32,442 nucleotides of DNA from Campylobacterota bacterium (GTDB taxonomy: Bacteria; Campylobacterota; Campylobacteria; Campylobacterales; Sulfurovaceae). Below, in pieces: positions 8,083 through 15,634 of this stretch. Location: positions 1 to 32,442 of the forward strand of contig JAUPLS010000150.1 in the NCBI GenBank assembly GCA_030836805.1. Reading direction: 5' to 3'. Made by a program: the position numbers and the translations under genes. The notes below the pieces were generated by a model. That model had not been told where the DNA came from, did no database searches, and was given only the letters and a program-made list of their open reading frames with translations. How positions within the stretch are numbered: the stretch's first letter is position 1; the number at the start of each line of letters is the position of its first letter.

Positions 8083-10092
8083 TTATACCGCCACCATAGA
8101 AATGTAATAACAACGCATACATCTTTCTGCCTCGGCTATCGCTTCTTCGCCGCTAAAGCCGAGGTTTACTTCTTTATTGTTTGTCTTTCTCTCATCTATA
8201 CCCAGTTTTTCACTTACTGCGCGAGGCAGTCCGGGCATCCATCCTGTAATTTTTTCATTTTTATCATATACTTTGAGTTTGGTCAGATGGTCTTCCATGA
8301 TTTCATCATCTGTAAGGCTTATTTTTCCCTCATAGATATAACGCGATATCACCGAAGCTGCCCTTTTTGCCTGCCCCACTGCATTTACTATCGTCATTGG
8401 CCCATACTCACAATCTCCGGCCGCAAAAAGTCCGGGACGCGAAGTCATATAATCCTTGCCGTTTGTCAAAAGCGTATTCCATGAAGTAAGCTCAATATTC
8501 CACTCTTCTGGAATCAATTGTAAATCGGCCGCCTGAGATACCGCCGGAATAAGGTAATCACACTCTATTTCAAAATCTCCGCCTTCTATTTTCACAAGCT
8601 CTGCCCTTCCGCCGTTTGGATCAGGAACCAACTCAAAACGGTTGACTTTAAGCCTGGTAATCTTCTCGCTATCATCATAGATTTCTTCTACGGCGGAGTG
8701 GAAAATAAACTCAACCCCCTCTTCTACGGCCTCATGATATTCCTCATAGGTTGTATTGCGGATGATCGTTTTTTCATCGCGGCGGTAGAGCATAATTACT
8801 TTTTTTGCTCCTTCGCGGATAGAACATCTTACCACGTCCATAGAGGTAAATCCGCCGCCCACGCACACAACAACTTTGTCCTTAAGCTGATTGGATGCAG
8901 ATTCACCGATTTTATATTTATTCCAAAGATTGACCTGATCAAGCATTGCAATTGCTCCCCAATATCCACCCATTTTTGGATTTTCATTATTGGCGTATAC
9001 TTTCTTTGAGAGTCTTGTTCCAAAAGCCAAAAGAGTTGCGTCATACTCTGCATCTATTTCCTTCAGGCGTTCAGCATTTACACGATGATTGCTATATACA
9101 TCTACTGCCTCCAAAGAGGTTACAAGCTCTATGTCTTTATTGTATTTGCCTATGGGCATTCTATACTCAGGAACACCCACTGCTACTTCGCCTCCAAGCA
9201 CCGGCAGTTCTTCAAAAATATCTACCTTAATGCCTTCAAGTGCCAAATAATAAGCTGCAGTCAGTCCTGCCGGGCCAGCACCGATAATGGCTACCTTCTT
9301 TCCATCATTTCTTAATGGCTTAGGCGCATACGGATGGTGCCAAGGCAAACCATGATCCGCCTCATAGTCTGCACCCATTCTTTTAAGCTCCATGATGGAA
9401 ATGGGCTCATCAAGATTTGCGCGACGGCAGGCATCTTCACACGGATGGGGACAGACACGTCCACAAGTATGGGCAAGCGGCATCGTTTGTCTCGTTGCAG
9501 CCAAGGAATCCCCAAACATCATATCCCTTACTCCTTCGATATAAGCAGGTATATCGACATGGGAAGGACACATATCGGTACAAGGAGCAGTTACTTTTGC
9601 AATATAGGTGGTATCCCCTCCATAATGCTTTGATGGTTTTTGTTGATTGATCGCATCATCAAATTGATCTTTATAGTGCTCCATCAAATCCAAAATAGGT
9701 TTAGGTACCGTTTTGCCTATTTCACATTTAGAGGTCATCATCATCGTCTGACTGATCTCCTTTAAATGCACAATATCATCATGCGAACCTTCTCCGCGTG
9801 CTATTTTATCAAGCAAATCATAAAGAATTCTTCCGCCCCATCTGCCCGGAGCACAACGTCCACATGCTTCAGAATATTGCTGATACTGGGCTGCATACTG
9901 TGATGCCAATTCAACGGCATCAATGTCTTCATCAAAGATAGCCACACCATCCCATCCAATGAACGCTTTTGAATCCCTATCCCCATGATAGGTTTCGGGC
10001 AATTTAAATGCAGATCCACTCAACTCGTCTGAAGATTTACCGCGATTATCGATAAACTCATCCCTCCAAGTAGAGAATACAATCTTTGACAT
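8083..10092 (-). CDS. NuoF-position flavoprotein: NuoF-type 4Fe-4S segment fused to GltD-like FAD/NAD(P) oxidoreductase
   Basis: A 669-residue protein in the place of NuoF. Residues about 75-135 resemble the C-terminal 4Fe-4S domain of NuoF: C77-x2-C80 in ACGRCAPGRWGG, then SKC123. The third canonical cysteine is glycine (G83). Residues 165-250 match the 4Fe-4S domain of glutamate synthase small chain (GltD): C171-x3-C175, and C210-x3-C214-x3-C218-x3-C222. An FAD Rossmann motif follows (VAIIGAGPAGLTAAYYLALEG from 267, quoted in part), an NAD(P) motif at 407-418 (VVVCVGGGFTSM) and the GltD-type end FAAGD 556-560. It should take electrons from NAD(P)H or another donor into NuoG. The classic NuoF FMN domain is missing. 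It shares a TAATG junction with the NuoE-like gene. Confidence 0.85.
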   Translation of the reverse strand: MSKIVFSTWRDEFIDNRGKSSDELSGSAFKLPETYHGDRDSKAFIGWDGVAIFDEDIDAVELASQYAAQYQQYSEACGRCAPGRWGGRILYDLLDKIARGEGSHDDIVHLKEISQTMMMTSKCEIGKTVPKPILDLMEHYKDQFDDAINQQKPSKHYGGDTTYIAKVTAPCTDMCPSHVDIPAYIEGVRDMMFGDSLAATRQTMPLAHTCGRVCPHPCEDACRRANLDEPISIMELKRMGADYEADHGLPWHHPYAPKPLRNDGKKVAIIGAGPAGLTAAYYLALEGIKVDIFEELPVLGGEVAVGVPEYRMPIGKYNKDIELVTSLEAVDVYSNHRVNAERLKEIDAEYDATLLAFGTRLSKKVYANNENPKMGGYWGAIAMLDQVNLWNKYKIGESASNQLKDKVVVCVGGGFTSMDVVRCSIREGAKKVIMLYRRDEKTIIRNTTYEEYHEAVEEGVEFIFHSAVEEIYDDSEKITRLKVNRFELVPDPNGGRAELVKIEGGDFEIECDYLIPAVSQAADLQLIPEEWNIELTSWNTLLTNGKDYMTSRPGLFAAGDCEYGPMTIVNAVGQAKRAASVISRYIYEGKISLTDDEIMEDHLTKLKVYDKNEKITGWMPGLPRAVSEKLGIDERKTNNKEVNLGFSGEEAIAEAERCMRCYYISMVAV

Positions 10093-10412
10093 TATTCGGC
10101 CTTCTCTTCAACTTTTTGAGCACTTTGTTCTGCATTTTCCTGTGCTGCTTTTATTTTCTCCTGACGCTCTTTTTGTATCTGCGGAGTAGCTTTTTTTACA
10201 ACAATCGTCCAGTCAACTTCATTAAATTTAAGGGAGTTCATAAGATCGTGTCCATTCGCCTTGATGACATCGGCGCTTTTTTGGATAGAAGAAAAATCTC
10301 CTACCTCAAAAAGAAATATCCCTACTTCTGCGACATTGAGTCCTTTATCGATAAGCTCAACCATTCTATCGTAGAAATCATCTTTTAGATGTCTCAAATC
10401 ATATCTTTTCAT
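10092..10412 (-). CDS. nuoE: NuoE-position small protein of the HP1264/Cj1575 type
   Basis: A 106-residue soluble protein that begins MKRYDLRHLKDDFYDRM and has no cysteine, so it is not a thioredoxin-like [2Fe-2S] NuoE. The start and the position between nuoD and the NuoF-like gene match the Campylobacterota replacement subunit known in H. pylori as HP1264, which was reported to bind FMN. About 25 extra residues at the C-terminus are Glu/Lys/Ala/Gln rich and probably an extended helix. A good ribosome binding site (AAGGAG) precedes the ATG. The family assignment is from memory of sequence character, not a search. Confidence 0.8.
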   Translation of the reverse strand: MKRYDLRHLKDDFYDRMVELIDKGLNVAEVGIFLFEVGDFSSIQKSADVIKANGHDLMNSLKFNEVDWTIVVKKATPQIQKERQEKIKAAQENAEQSAQKVEEKAE

Positions 10413-10423
10413 ATTTGCTCTCC

Positions 10424-11650
10424 TTAACGATCCACTTCACCAAATACAATATTGGTTGTACCAATAATGGTTACAACATCTGCAATGTATGTGCCCACTA
10501 AAATCTCTTGCAAAAGTCCCGTATGGAAAAAACTAGGTGCTCTACATTTGAGCCTATACGCATACGGCTCTCCTTCTGATTTAATGTAAAAACCAAGTTC
10601 GCCTTTTGGTGACTCCGTAGGGGCATAGACTTCTCCTTTGGGGGGCCTCATGCCCTGTGTAACCAACACAAAGTGCTGCATCAATGCATAGTTCTGTGTC
10701 ATAATCTCTTCTTTGGGTGCAGAGATATATTGGGGCGCATGCGCCATGAGTTGAGGTTCGGTCTCAAAATACATAGGAATAAGTTGCTTGAGAATTTTTA
10801 CCGACTCTTTCATTTCTTCCATGTAAAGTCTATAGCGCCCATAAGAGTCGCATCTGTCACTTACAGGTATATCAAAATCCAATTCAGAATAAAGCTCATA
10901 CGGCTCCTCTTTTCTGATATCATATTTAATCCCGGATCCTCTAAGCATCACTCCCGTACAACCCCAATTGAGCGCATCTTCTCCTGAAATAACCCCAACA
11001 TTTTCCAAACGCATTTTCCAAATTCGGTTTTCTGTAAGCAAATCTTCATACATTTTGATTGCTTCTGGCATTTTTTCAATATACATGGCCAATTTTTCAG
11101 TCCAACCTGCCGGCAAATCAAGCGGTACCCCACCGATACGTACCGCTGAATGGGTCAATCTTGCACCGCAATAGTCTTCCATCAAATCCATTGCAAACTC
11201 TCTCTCGCGGAAAGCATACAGGAAAACCGACATAGCGCCCACATCAAGTGCATGTGTTGCCAAAAAGAAAAGGTGAGAAATGATACGGTTGATCTCGAGT
11301 AGCATTGTTCTGATCACCTGCGCTCTTCTGGGGGCCTCTATGCCAAGCAGTTTTTCGACTGCATGGGCATAAGCATAATTGTTTGAAGTTGATGCAATAT
11401 AATCGAGCCTGTCGGTTGTAGGCAAAAACTCATTATAAGTCATATTTTCAGCCATTTTTTCGATACCCCGATGCAAGTACCCGATATCAGGGTAGGCTTT
11501 GGTAACAAGCTCTCCATCAAGCTCAAGCACCAGCCTGAGCTGGCCATGCGCAGAAGGATGTTGTGGACCAAAGTTGATGACCATTGTGTTGTCGTCTCGC
11601 TCAAAATTAAGGTTTTCAAAAAATGGGGTTAATTTATTTGGCTGTTGCAT
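10424..11650 (-). CDS. nuoD: NADH-quinone oxidoreductase subunit D (NuoD)
   Basis: A 408-residue protein of the 49-kDa/hydrogenase large-subunit family, which forms the quinone site with NuoB. Landmarks: [22 protein letters not shown] near residues 26-47 (shortened: [12 protein letters not shown]), [18 protein letters not shown] near 56-73, TDRLDY near 79-84, and [10 protein letters not shown] near 349-358. The His of HPSAH and the Tyr of the quinone site region are present. It follows nuoC by nine bases; a GGGAGAAAAG ribosome binding site precedes the ATG. The length is normal. Confidence 0.97.
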   Translation of the reverse strand: MQQPNKLTPFFENLNFERDDNTMVINFGPQHPSAHGQLRLVLELDGELVTKAYPDIGYLHRGIEKMAENMTYNEFLPTTDRLDYIASTSNNYAYAHAVEKLLGIEAPRRAQVIRTMLLEINRIISHLFFLATHALDVGAMSVFLYAFREREFAMDLMEDYCGARLTHSAVRIGGVPLDLPAGWTEKLAMYIEKMPEAIKMYEDLLTENRIWKMRLENVGVISGEDALNWGCTGVMLRGSGIKYDIRKEEPYELYSELDFDIPVSDRCDSYGRYRLYMEEMKESVKILKQLIPMYFETEPQLMAHAPQYISAPKEEIMTQNYALMQHFVLVTQGMRPPKGEVYAPTESPKGELGFYIKSEGEPYAYRLKCRAPSFFHTGLLQEILVGTYIADVVTIIGTTNIVFGEVDR

Positions 11651-11659
11651 CTTTTCTCC

Positions 11660-12442
11660 CTACTTTCTCTCATCTAATTGCTTAGATGATTTATTGTAAT
11701 TTACCATGAAAGTTTCGCTATATTCGATCGGCTGTTCAGTCTCGCCGCCGGAAATATCTGCACCAAACGGTACCTCATATCCTATTCTGGAGAAACGCTT
11801 TGTGTCATATCTATCTATACGCGCGGGGTCCCTATTTTCCGGCCCTATAATATTTCTATATTCTTTTCCGAAGATCTTATCAACCTCATACCATGAAGCA
11901 AATTCATCCCCCTGCAAAGGATATGTTTTAAGAAGAGGATGCCCCTCCCAATCATCAGGCATGATAATTCTTTTGAGGAAAGGGTGATTGTTTACTTTGA
12001 TGCCAAACATATCGAACATTTCTCTTTCTGCAAAATTGGCTGACTTGAAAAGAGGAACGATACTTTCAATTGCCTCATCTTTTTTGATACGGCATACTAC
12101 TCTTACTCTTTTGGCTTCATTTATATTTAAAAGCTGATAAAAAAGTTCAAACTCACCTTCTTTTGCAAGATAGTCAACCGCACTCTGTTCTGAACATTGG
12201 GTGTATCCACATTGCTCTTTGAGTATTTTTATCACTTGAAAATTTTCTGTCGCTTCTATGTGCATGACAAGTTGGCCCACTTGAATATAAGCTTCTTTAA
12301 CTTGTGCCCCCAAAGCAGCAACCACTTTTTCAAAATGTGTTCCTTCTTCTACCGCTTCTTTAGGCACGCGCGGAGCTACCCAAAATCTATCTGTATAGTA
12401 AGATTTTGCCTGGACATTATCTTTTGGCGTATACTTTCTCAT
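11660..12442 (-). CDS. nuoC: NADH-quinone oxidoreductase subunit C (NuoC)
   Basis: A 260-residue peripheral-arm subunit (30-kDa family). The signature ANFAEREMFDMFGIKVNNHP near residues 135-154 (ERE-hhD-hhGI) and LLKTYPLQGDEF near 170-181 are the standard NuoC hallmarks. The N-terminal 40 residues are variable and the C-terminal 40 residues form an extension as in other Campylobacterota. Its start codon overlaps the nuoB stop by one base (TAATG), so nuoB and nuoC are translationally coupled. It is not fused to NuoD, unlike the case in E. coli. Confidence 0.96.
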   Translation of the reverse strand: MRKYTPKDNVQAKSYYTDRFWVAPRVPKEAVEEGTHFEKVVAALGAQVKEAYIQVGQLVMHIEATENFQVIKILKEQCGYTQCSEQSAVDYLAKEGEFELFYQLLNINEAKRVRVVCRIKKDEAIESIVPLFKSANFAEREMFDMFGIKVNNHPFLKRIIMPDDWEGHPLLKTYPLQGDEFASWYEVDKIFGKEYRNIIGPENRDPARIDRYDTKRFSRIGYEVPFGADISGGETEQPIEYSETFMVNYNKSSKQLDERK

Positions 12443-12960
12443 TACACTAACCTCAAGTTTTGTTTTTTGTTTTTCTTCATATCGGCTGATTCTTTACGAA
12501 TTTTCTTTTGGAGCATCATCAATGCATACTGGAGTGTTTCTGGCCTTGGAGCACATCCGGGCAGATAAATATCTACCGGTACGATACGATCTACCCCCTG
12601 AACCGTTGCATAAGTATTGAACATACCGCCGGTATTGGCACAGGAACCCATCGAAATAACCCATTTTGGTTCTGTCATTTGATCATACAGCCTTCTGGCA
12701 AACTCTGAATGTTTTTTAGAGAGTGTTCCTGCCAGAATCATCACGTCAGCTTGTCTGGGAGAGGCCCTAAAGATAGTTCCCATTCTATCAAAATCATAAC
12801 GGCTTGCCCCCGATGCCATCATTTCGATCGCACAGCATGCCAAACCATAGGTCAATGGCCAAAGCGAATTCGAACGTCCCCAATTTACGAGTTTGTCAAC
12901 CGACGTTAATGCGATCGGCAAGCCTGCCGATGAGGCATAATTTACTTGATGCTGTGCCAT
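12442..12960 (-). CDS. nuoB: NADH-quinone oxidoreductase subunit B (NuoB)
   Basis: A 172-residue subunit that holds the terminal [4Fe-4S] cluster N2 next to quinone. Ligands are in [10 protein letters not shown] (tandem Cys), [11 protein letters not shown] and [10 protein letters not shown]. The start was set at [10 protein letters not shown] (12960) rather than farther upstream: an AGAAAGGAGC ribosome binding site lies just before it and the upstream in-frame codons run through the nuoA coding end with no family likeness. It therefore overlaps the 3' end of nuoA by 19 bases. Confidence 0.96.
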   Translation of the reverse strand: MAQHQVNYASSAGLPIALTSVDKLVNWGRSNSLWPLTYGLACCAIEMMASGASRYDFDRMGTIFRASPRQADVMILAGTLSKKHSEFARRLYDQMTEPKWVISMGSCANTGGMFNTYATVQGVDRIVPVDIYLPGCAPRPETLQYALMMLQKKIRKESADMKKNKKQNLRLV

Positions 12961-13334
12961 TCTAGTGCTCCTTTCTTCCATGCATATACAAAACCAATTG
13001 CGAGTAACAAGATAAATAGTATCATCTCTACAAACCCAAACCAACCAAGCAATTTAAAATCAATCGCCCACGGGAACATAAAAATAATCTCAACATCAAA
13101 CAAAATAAACAAAAGTGCTATCAAATAAAATTGAGAAGAGATAGTATTGGGCTGCTTTGTTACTTCAGGTCCACATTCATATATAGTAAGTTTGAGTTTT
13201 TCAGTATCAAGCCTTGCAAGCTTTCTGCTGACAAAACGTGCTAAAAAAAGCGTTGCAGGAAATGCAACTGCCGTCAACGCAAATAGAACAAATACACCAA
13301 AATACGGATGTTCTGTAATTACATGAGTCATCAT
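12942..13334 (-). CDS. nuoA: NADH-quinone oxidoreductase subunit A (NuoA)
   Basis: A 130-residue membrane protein with three spans, the first gene of the complex I set. The conserved loop is [23 protein letters not shown] near residues 49-71 (landmark YECGPE, with the cysteine seen in most families) and the second span has [15 protein letters not shown] near 76-90, with the buried DVE acidic pair. A ribosome binding site (AAAAAGGGA) precedes the ATG at 13334. That ATG overlaps the stop codon of the upstream 46-codon ORF as ATGA. Confidence 0.96.
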   Translation of the reverse strand: MMTHVITEHPYFGVFVLFALTAVAFPATLFLARFVSRKLARLDTEKLKLTIYECGPEVTKQPNTISSQFYLIALLFILFDVEIIFMFPWAIDFKLLGWFGFVEMILFILLLAIGFVYAWKKGALEWHSIK

Positions 13335-13471
13335 AAATCCCTTTTTTTGTCATTCTTCTTAAAGATGGAGCATGTCCCGCAAGGCACTTTCTGCCCACTT
13401 TCGCATTCCCTCACCCCAGATTCCTCCCATACTAACGCACGCCTATCAACATAGTGCATTGCACCATGCAT
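13331..13471 (-). CDS. Small Cys-containing ORF (46 aa) directly upstream of nuoA
   Basis: An open frame of 46 codons starts at ATG 13471 and stops with TGA overlapping the nuoA ATG (ATGA). The product begins MHGAMHYVDRRALVWEESG and has C23-x7-C31-x2-C34 followed by a Lys/Asp-rich tail ([10 protein letters not shown]). No clear ribosome binding site precedes the ATG. A GTG at codon 20 (13414) has GGAGG eight bases before it and would give 27 residues that still include all three cysteines. The +1 frame also holds a 23-codon ORF (13359-13430), so coding is not proven and the leader could instead be conserved RNA. I do not know the family. The coupling to nuoA suggests a role in complex I synthesis or Fe-S handling, as inference only. 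Confidence 0.45.
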   Translation of the reverse strand: MHGAMHYVDRRALVWEESGVRECESGQKVPCGTCSIFKKNDKKRDL

Positions 13472-13484
13472 GAGAGTATTCTCA
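13454..13484. repeat. Cluster of short palindromes at the 5' end of the nuo transcript
   Basis: Three palindromes lie side by side: GTGCATTGCAC (13454-13464), ATGCAT (13466-13471) and TGAGAGTATTCTCA (13471-13484). They sit between the candidate -10 box and the coding start of the 46-codon ORF. They could be an operator or small RNA hairpins; each arm is only five or six bases, so chance is possible. Confidence 0.35.
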
Positions 13485-13705
13485 GAATATTACTTTCATA
13501 TTATCTAAAAGAGTATTAAAGTGTTTTGGTGTTTGAATGCTTTAAAAAATTAGTTTTAGGTGTGTAACCATGCGAAACAAAGAAAAAGGCGAATCTATTT
13601 CAAAAAGAAAAGAATGGATACAATCCAAATTTCCTATTGTGGGCGATAAATCATGACTTTTGATCGCCTATCCCAACAAAAAGATTTTAAAAACCTATTC
13701 AAAAA
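13485..13705. other. Spacer between nuo promoter and AAA+ ATPase gene
   Basis: This AT-rich spacer holds the candidate nuo -10 box and a hairpin GGGCGAT...ATCGCCT at about 13641-13667 downstream of the ATPase gene, which may stop its transcript although no U-run follows. A 28-codon plus-strand ORF (13570-13656, beginning MRNKEKGESI) is open but lacks a clear ribosome binding site, so I do not call it. Confidence 0.4.
13500..13505 (-). promoter_or_regulatory. Candidate -10 box of the nuo operon
   Basis: On the minus strand GATAAT, preceded by TTTTA and followed by ATGAAAG, lies about 29 bases upstream of the 46-codon ORF and about 170 bases upstream of nuoA. No good -35 is seen, as is common in Campylobacterota. 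A second TAATAT lies ten bases downstream. Confidence 0.35.
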
Positions 13706-15439
13706 TTAGATTTTGAACCCCATACTCTTTTCTCCTTCAAAACTAGAACCCATTTCCTTTTCTATCTCTTCAAAAAAATCCTGCATTGTAAAGAGACTCT
13801 CTTCGCGCACAGCTACTTTATAGGCTGTATTTTTAAGGATAAGGCTGATTTGCCCCCCGGTAAGCTCGTGTGCCGCAAGCGTATTGACGTCAAAACCATC
13901 TTCATACTCTGCATTTTGAGGAAGCATAAACTGCCAAAGCTTCAGCCGTTCTCTTTTGCCTGGTTTTTTAAATTCTATTTTATGGTTAAAACGTCGCGAA
14001 AAAGCCTTATCAATATTACCGAGCAGATTGGTTGTGGCAATCAGTATGCCTTCAAACTTTTCTATCTGTTCAAGAAAAATATTTTGCATCTGGTTGTGCA
14101 TCTTGTCTGCACTGCTTGCCAAACCTTCGCTTCTTGAGCCTAAAAATTGATCGGCTTCATTCAGCAGCAATATAGGTTCAACTTTGGCTTTTTGGCTCAA
14201 CTCCTTAAAATCATCAAATATTCTTCGCACATTTTTTTCACTCTCCCCTACATACATAGAGAGGATCTTGGAGCAGTCAAAAGACAAAATAGGTTTTTTA
14301 AGCGTTTTTGCCAAACTCATAGCCGTCATCGTTTTCCCTGTGCCCGGAGGTCCATAAAAGATGATCCGCGCATCAATCCCTTTGCGTTTATCTTTGATGC
14401 CCCACTCTTTGAGTTTTTTAAATACCTCTTTGTCAACCTGCTTGATCAATGTGTTGAGTGTTTCCCTTGTTTTGGGATGCAGTACCACATCCTCAAGTGT
14501 TGTTGCGGGCTTAAGATATTCAAAAAGCTCCTGCTCCTGCACCAAAGCATCCAGTTTGAGTTTGGTAACTTTATTATTTTTAGTAGGATGAATGATGCGC
14601 TGCATTACTTCTTCTTGGAGATAAAATGAACGGCTTACCCCCCCAAACATATTAAGGATCTCTTCATAATCAATAATATCTTCGGTAATAAGTTTTGCGC
14701 CGTCTTCAAGCAATGCACGGTTTTTTATCTTCTCATATTCGTCAAAACTGATGAGCTCTATAAGCGTATTCATATCTCTAAACTGTCCCTCTCCCCCGCT
14801 GTACTCCTCTTTAAGGAGTGCCAAAAAGAGGCGTTTTTCTTTTTCATCAAGCCTTTTTTCTTTAAAAAACTCCTCAACAACAATGGGTGTTTGGGTCATC
14901 TTCACACGCTCCTCTATACGAGCAGTCAAAAGTGTCAATTTATTTTTTAAGCGCCCGATACTGAGTGAATTGTCTGCGAGCCCTTGTTTGTATGTGGCTA
15001 TTTTATGAAGCAGCGTTACCATGTCAAACTGATCCTGAAGGTATTCAAGATGATCGGTGTAGGGCTTTACTTCAGGAAGAAATATCTCCAAAGATCCCTC
15101 TTCAAGCAGACGCAGCAAAGAGATGCTTGGAGCTATCGAGACATTTAACAATTCAAGCTGTGAAGCCTCATGGGCTTTTGGCTGGCCGAAACTGATTTGA
15201 ATGATCCAGCCTAGGTCCAAAAGATTTTTTACCAACGCCAGCCTCTTGAGATAGACATAATCTTTCTGCGAAAAAATTTCTTGAAGCATCTCCAACACTG
15301 AAACCTCTTCAAGCCCTTTCACGTAACGTCTGCACACATATTGAATAAGCTCCGCTTCCTCTTTGGTGCACTTAAGATGCTCATAAATCGATGCTTTGCT
15401 GACATCTTCTGCTTCGATAAAATCAATAAGGTGTTTCAA
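13706..15439 (-). CDS. AAA+ ATPase with N-terminal helical region
   Basis: A 577-residue protein. Residues 1-310 are mostly helical and of no recognised family. A classic AAA+ module follows at about 315-560: Walker A FYGPPGTGKT (361-370), Walker B region ILLLNEADQFLG (423-434), sensor 1 ATTN (468-471), arginine finger zone SRRF (481-484) and sensor 2 region LTGGQISLILKN. The Walker B acid that binds Mg is Asn (LLLNEAD, usually LLLDEAD); the catalytic Glu is kept. It is nearest to the FtsH/spastin-like group. The start is a TTG at 15439 with TAGGA seven bases upstream; the first ATG is 50 codons farther in. It stands alone, divergent from the PTS genes. Substrate unknown. Confidence 0.8.
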   Translation of the reverse strand: MKHLIDFIEAEDVSKASIYEHLKCTKEEAELIQYVCRRYVKGLEEVSVLEMLQEIFSQKDYVYLKRLALVKNLLDLGWIIQISFGQPKAHEASQLELLNVSIAPSISLLRLLEEGSLEIFLPEVKPYTDHLEYLQDQFDMVTLLHKIATYKQGLADNSLSIGRLKNKLTLLTARIEERVKMTQTPIVVEEFFKEKRLDEKEKRLFLALLKEEYSGGEGQFRDMNTLIELISFDEYEKIKNRALLEDGAKLITEDIIDYEEILNMFGGVSRSFYLQEEVMQRIIHPTKNNKVTKLKLDALVQEQELFEYLKPATTLEDVVLHPKTRETLNTLIKQVDKEVFKKLKEWGIKDKRKGIDARIIFYGPPGTGKTMTAMSLAKTLKKPILSFDCSKILSMYVGESEKNVRRIFDDFKELSQKAKVEPILLLNEADQFLGSRSEGLASSADKMHNQMQNIFLEQIEKFEGILIATTNLLGNIDKAFSRRFNHKIEFKKPGKRERLKLWQFMLPQNAEYEDGFDVNTLAAHELTGGQISLILKNTAYKVAVREESLFTMQDFFEEIEKEMGSSFEGEKSMGFKI

Positions 15440-15461
15440 TAAAATTCCTATTTTTTCTTTG

Positions 15462-15467
15462 AGTATA
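15462..15467 (-). promoter_or_regulatory. Candidate -10 box of the AAA+ ATPase gene
   Basis: TATACT on the minus strand, in TTGTTATACTC, lies 22 bases before the TTG start. A second possible -10 for the opposite strand, TGCTATACT (TATACT at 15480-15485), lies close by. Confidence 0.45.
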
Positions 15468-15572
15468 ACAAAGATTTGCTATACTTTGACTAAGACAATC
15501 CATTCATAAGGGACAAAAGACGCGCAGGCGGCAAAGATGGTGAGTATATTTTTATATTTAAATTCATAAAAC

Positions 15573-15578
15573 TATAAT
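15573..15578 (+). promoter_or_regulatory. -10 box of the HPr-EI gene
   Basis: A perfect TATAAT lies 57 bases before the chosen ATG, with only a weak T-rich -35 region. Transcription should begin near 15585, which places the hairpin at 15590-15608 at the very 5' end of the mRNA. Confidence 0.55.
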
Positions 15579-15589
15579 CTCTTTGCCTG

Positions 15590-15608
15590 TTGTGCCAAAA
15601 GTGCACAA
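15590..15608 (+). promoter_or_regulatory. Hairpin at the 5' end of the ptsHI leader
   Basis: TTGTGC (15590-15595) and GCACAA (15603-15608) form a perfect six-base stem with a seven-base loop; the palindrome TTGCGCAA follows at 15614-15621. No ribosome binding site is seen before the ATG at 15635. The hairpin may stabilise the message or be an operator. Confidence 0.4.
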
Positions 15609-15634
15609 TAAGCTTGCGCAATAACAATATACTC

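Noticed and set aside
13359-13430. 23-codon ORF in another frame of the nuoA leader
   Set aside because: The 46-codon frame is longer, couples to nuoA and ends in ATGA; this one does not reach nuoA. Kept only as a warning that the region may be RNA.
13570-13656. 28-codon plus-strand ORF upstream of the AAA+ ATPase 3' end
   Set aside because: No ribosome binding site, no neighbour on that strand, composition like the AT-rich spacer; its end lies in a small hairpin.
15487-15550. Possible riboswitch (GCGCAGGCGGCAAAG stretch) between the ATPase and PTS genes
   Set aside because: No pairing pattern that fits a known class, and the likely PTS promoter lies downstream of it.
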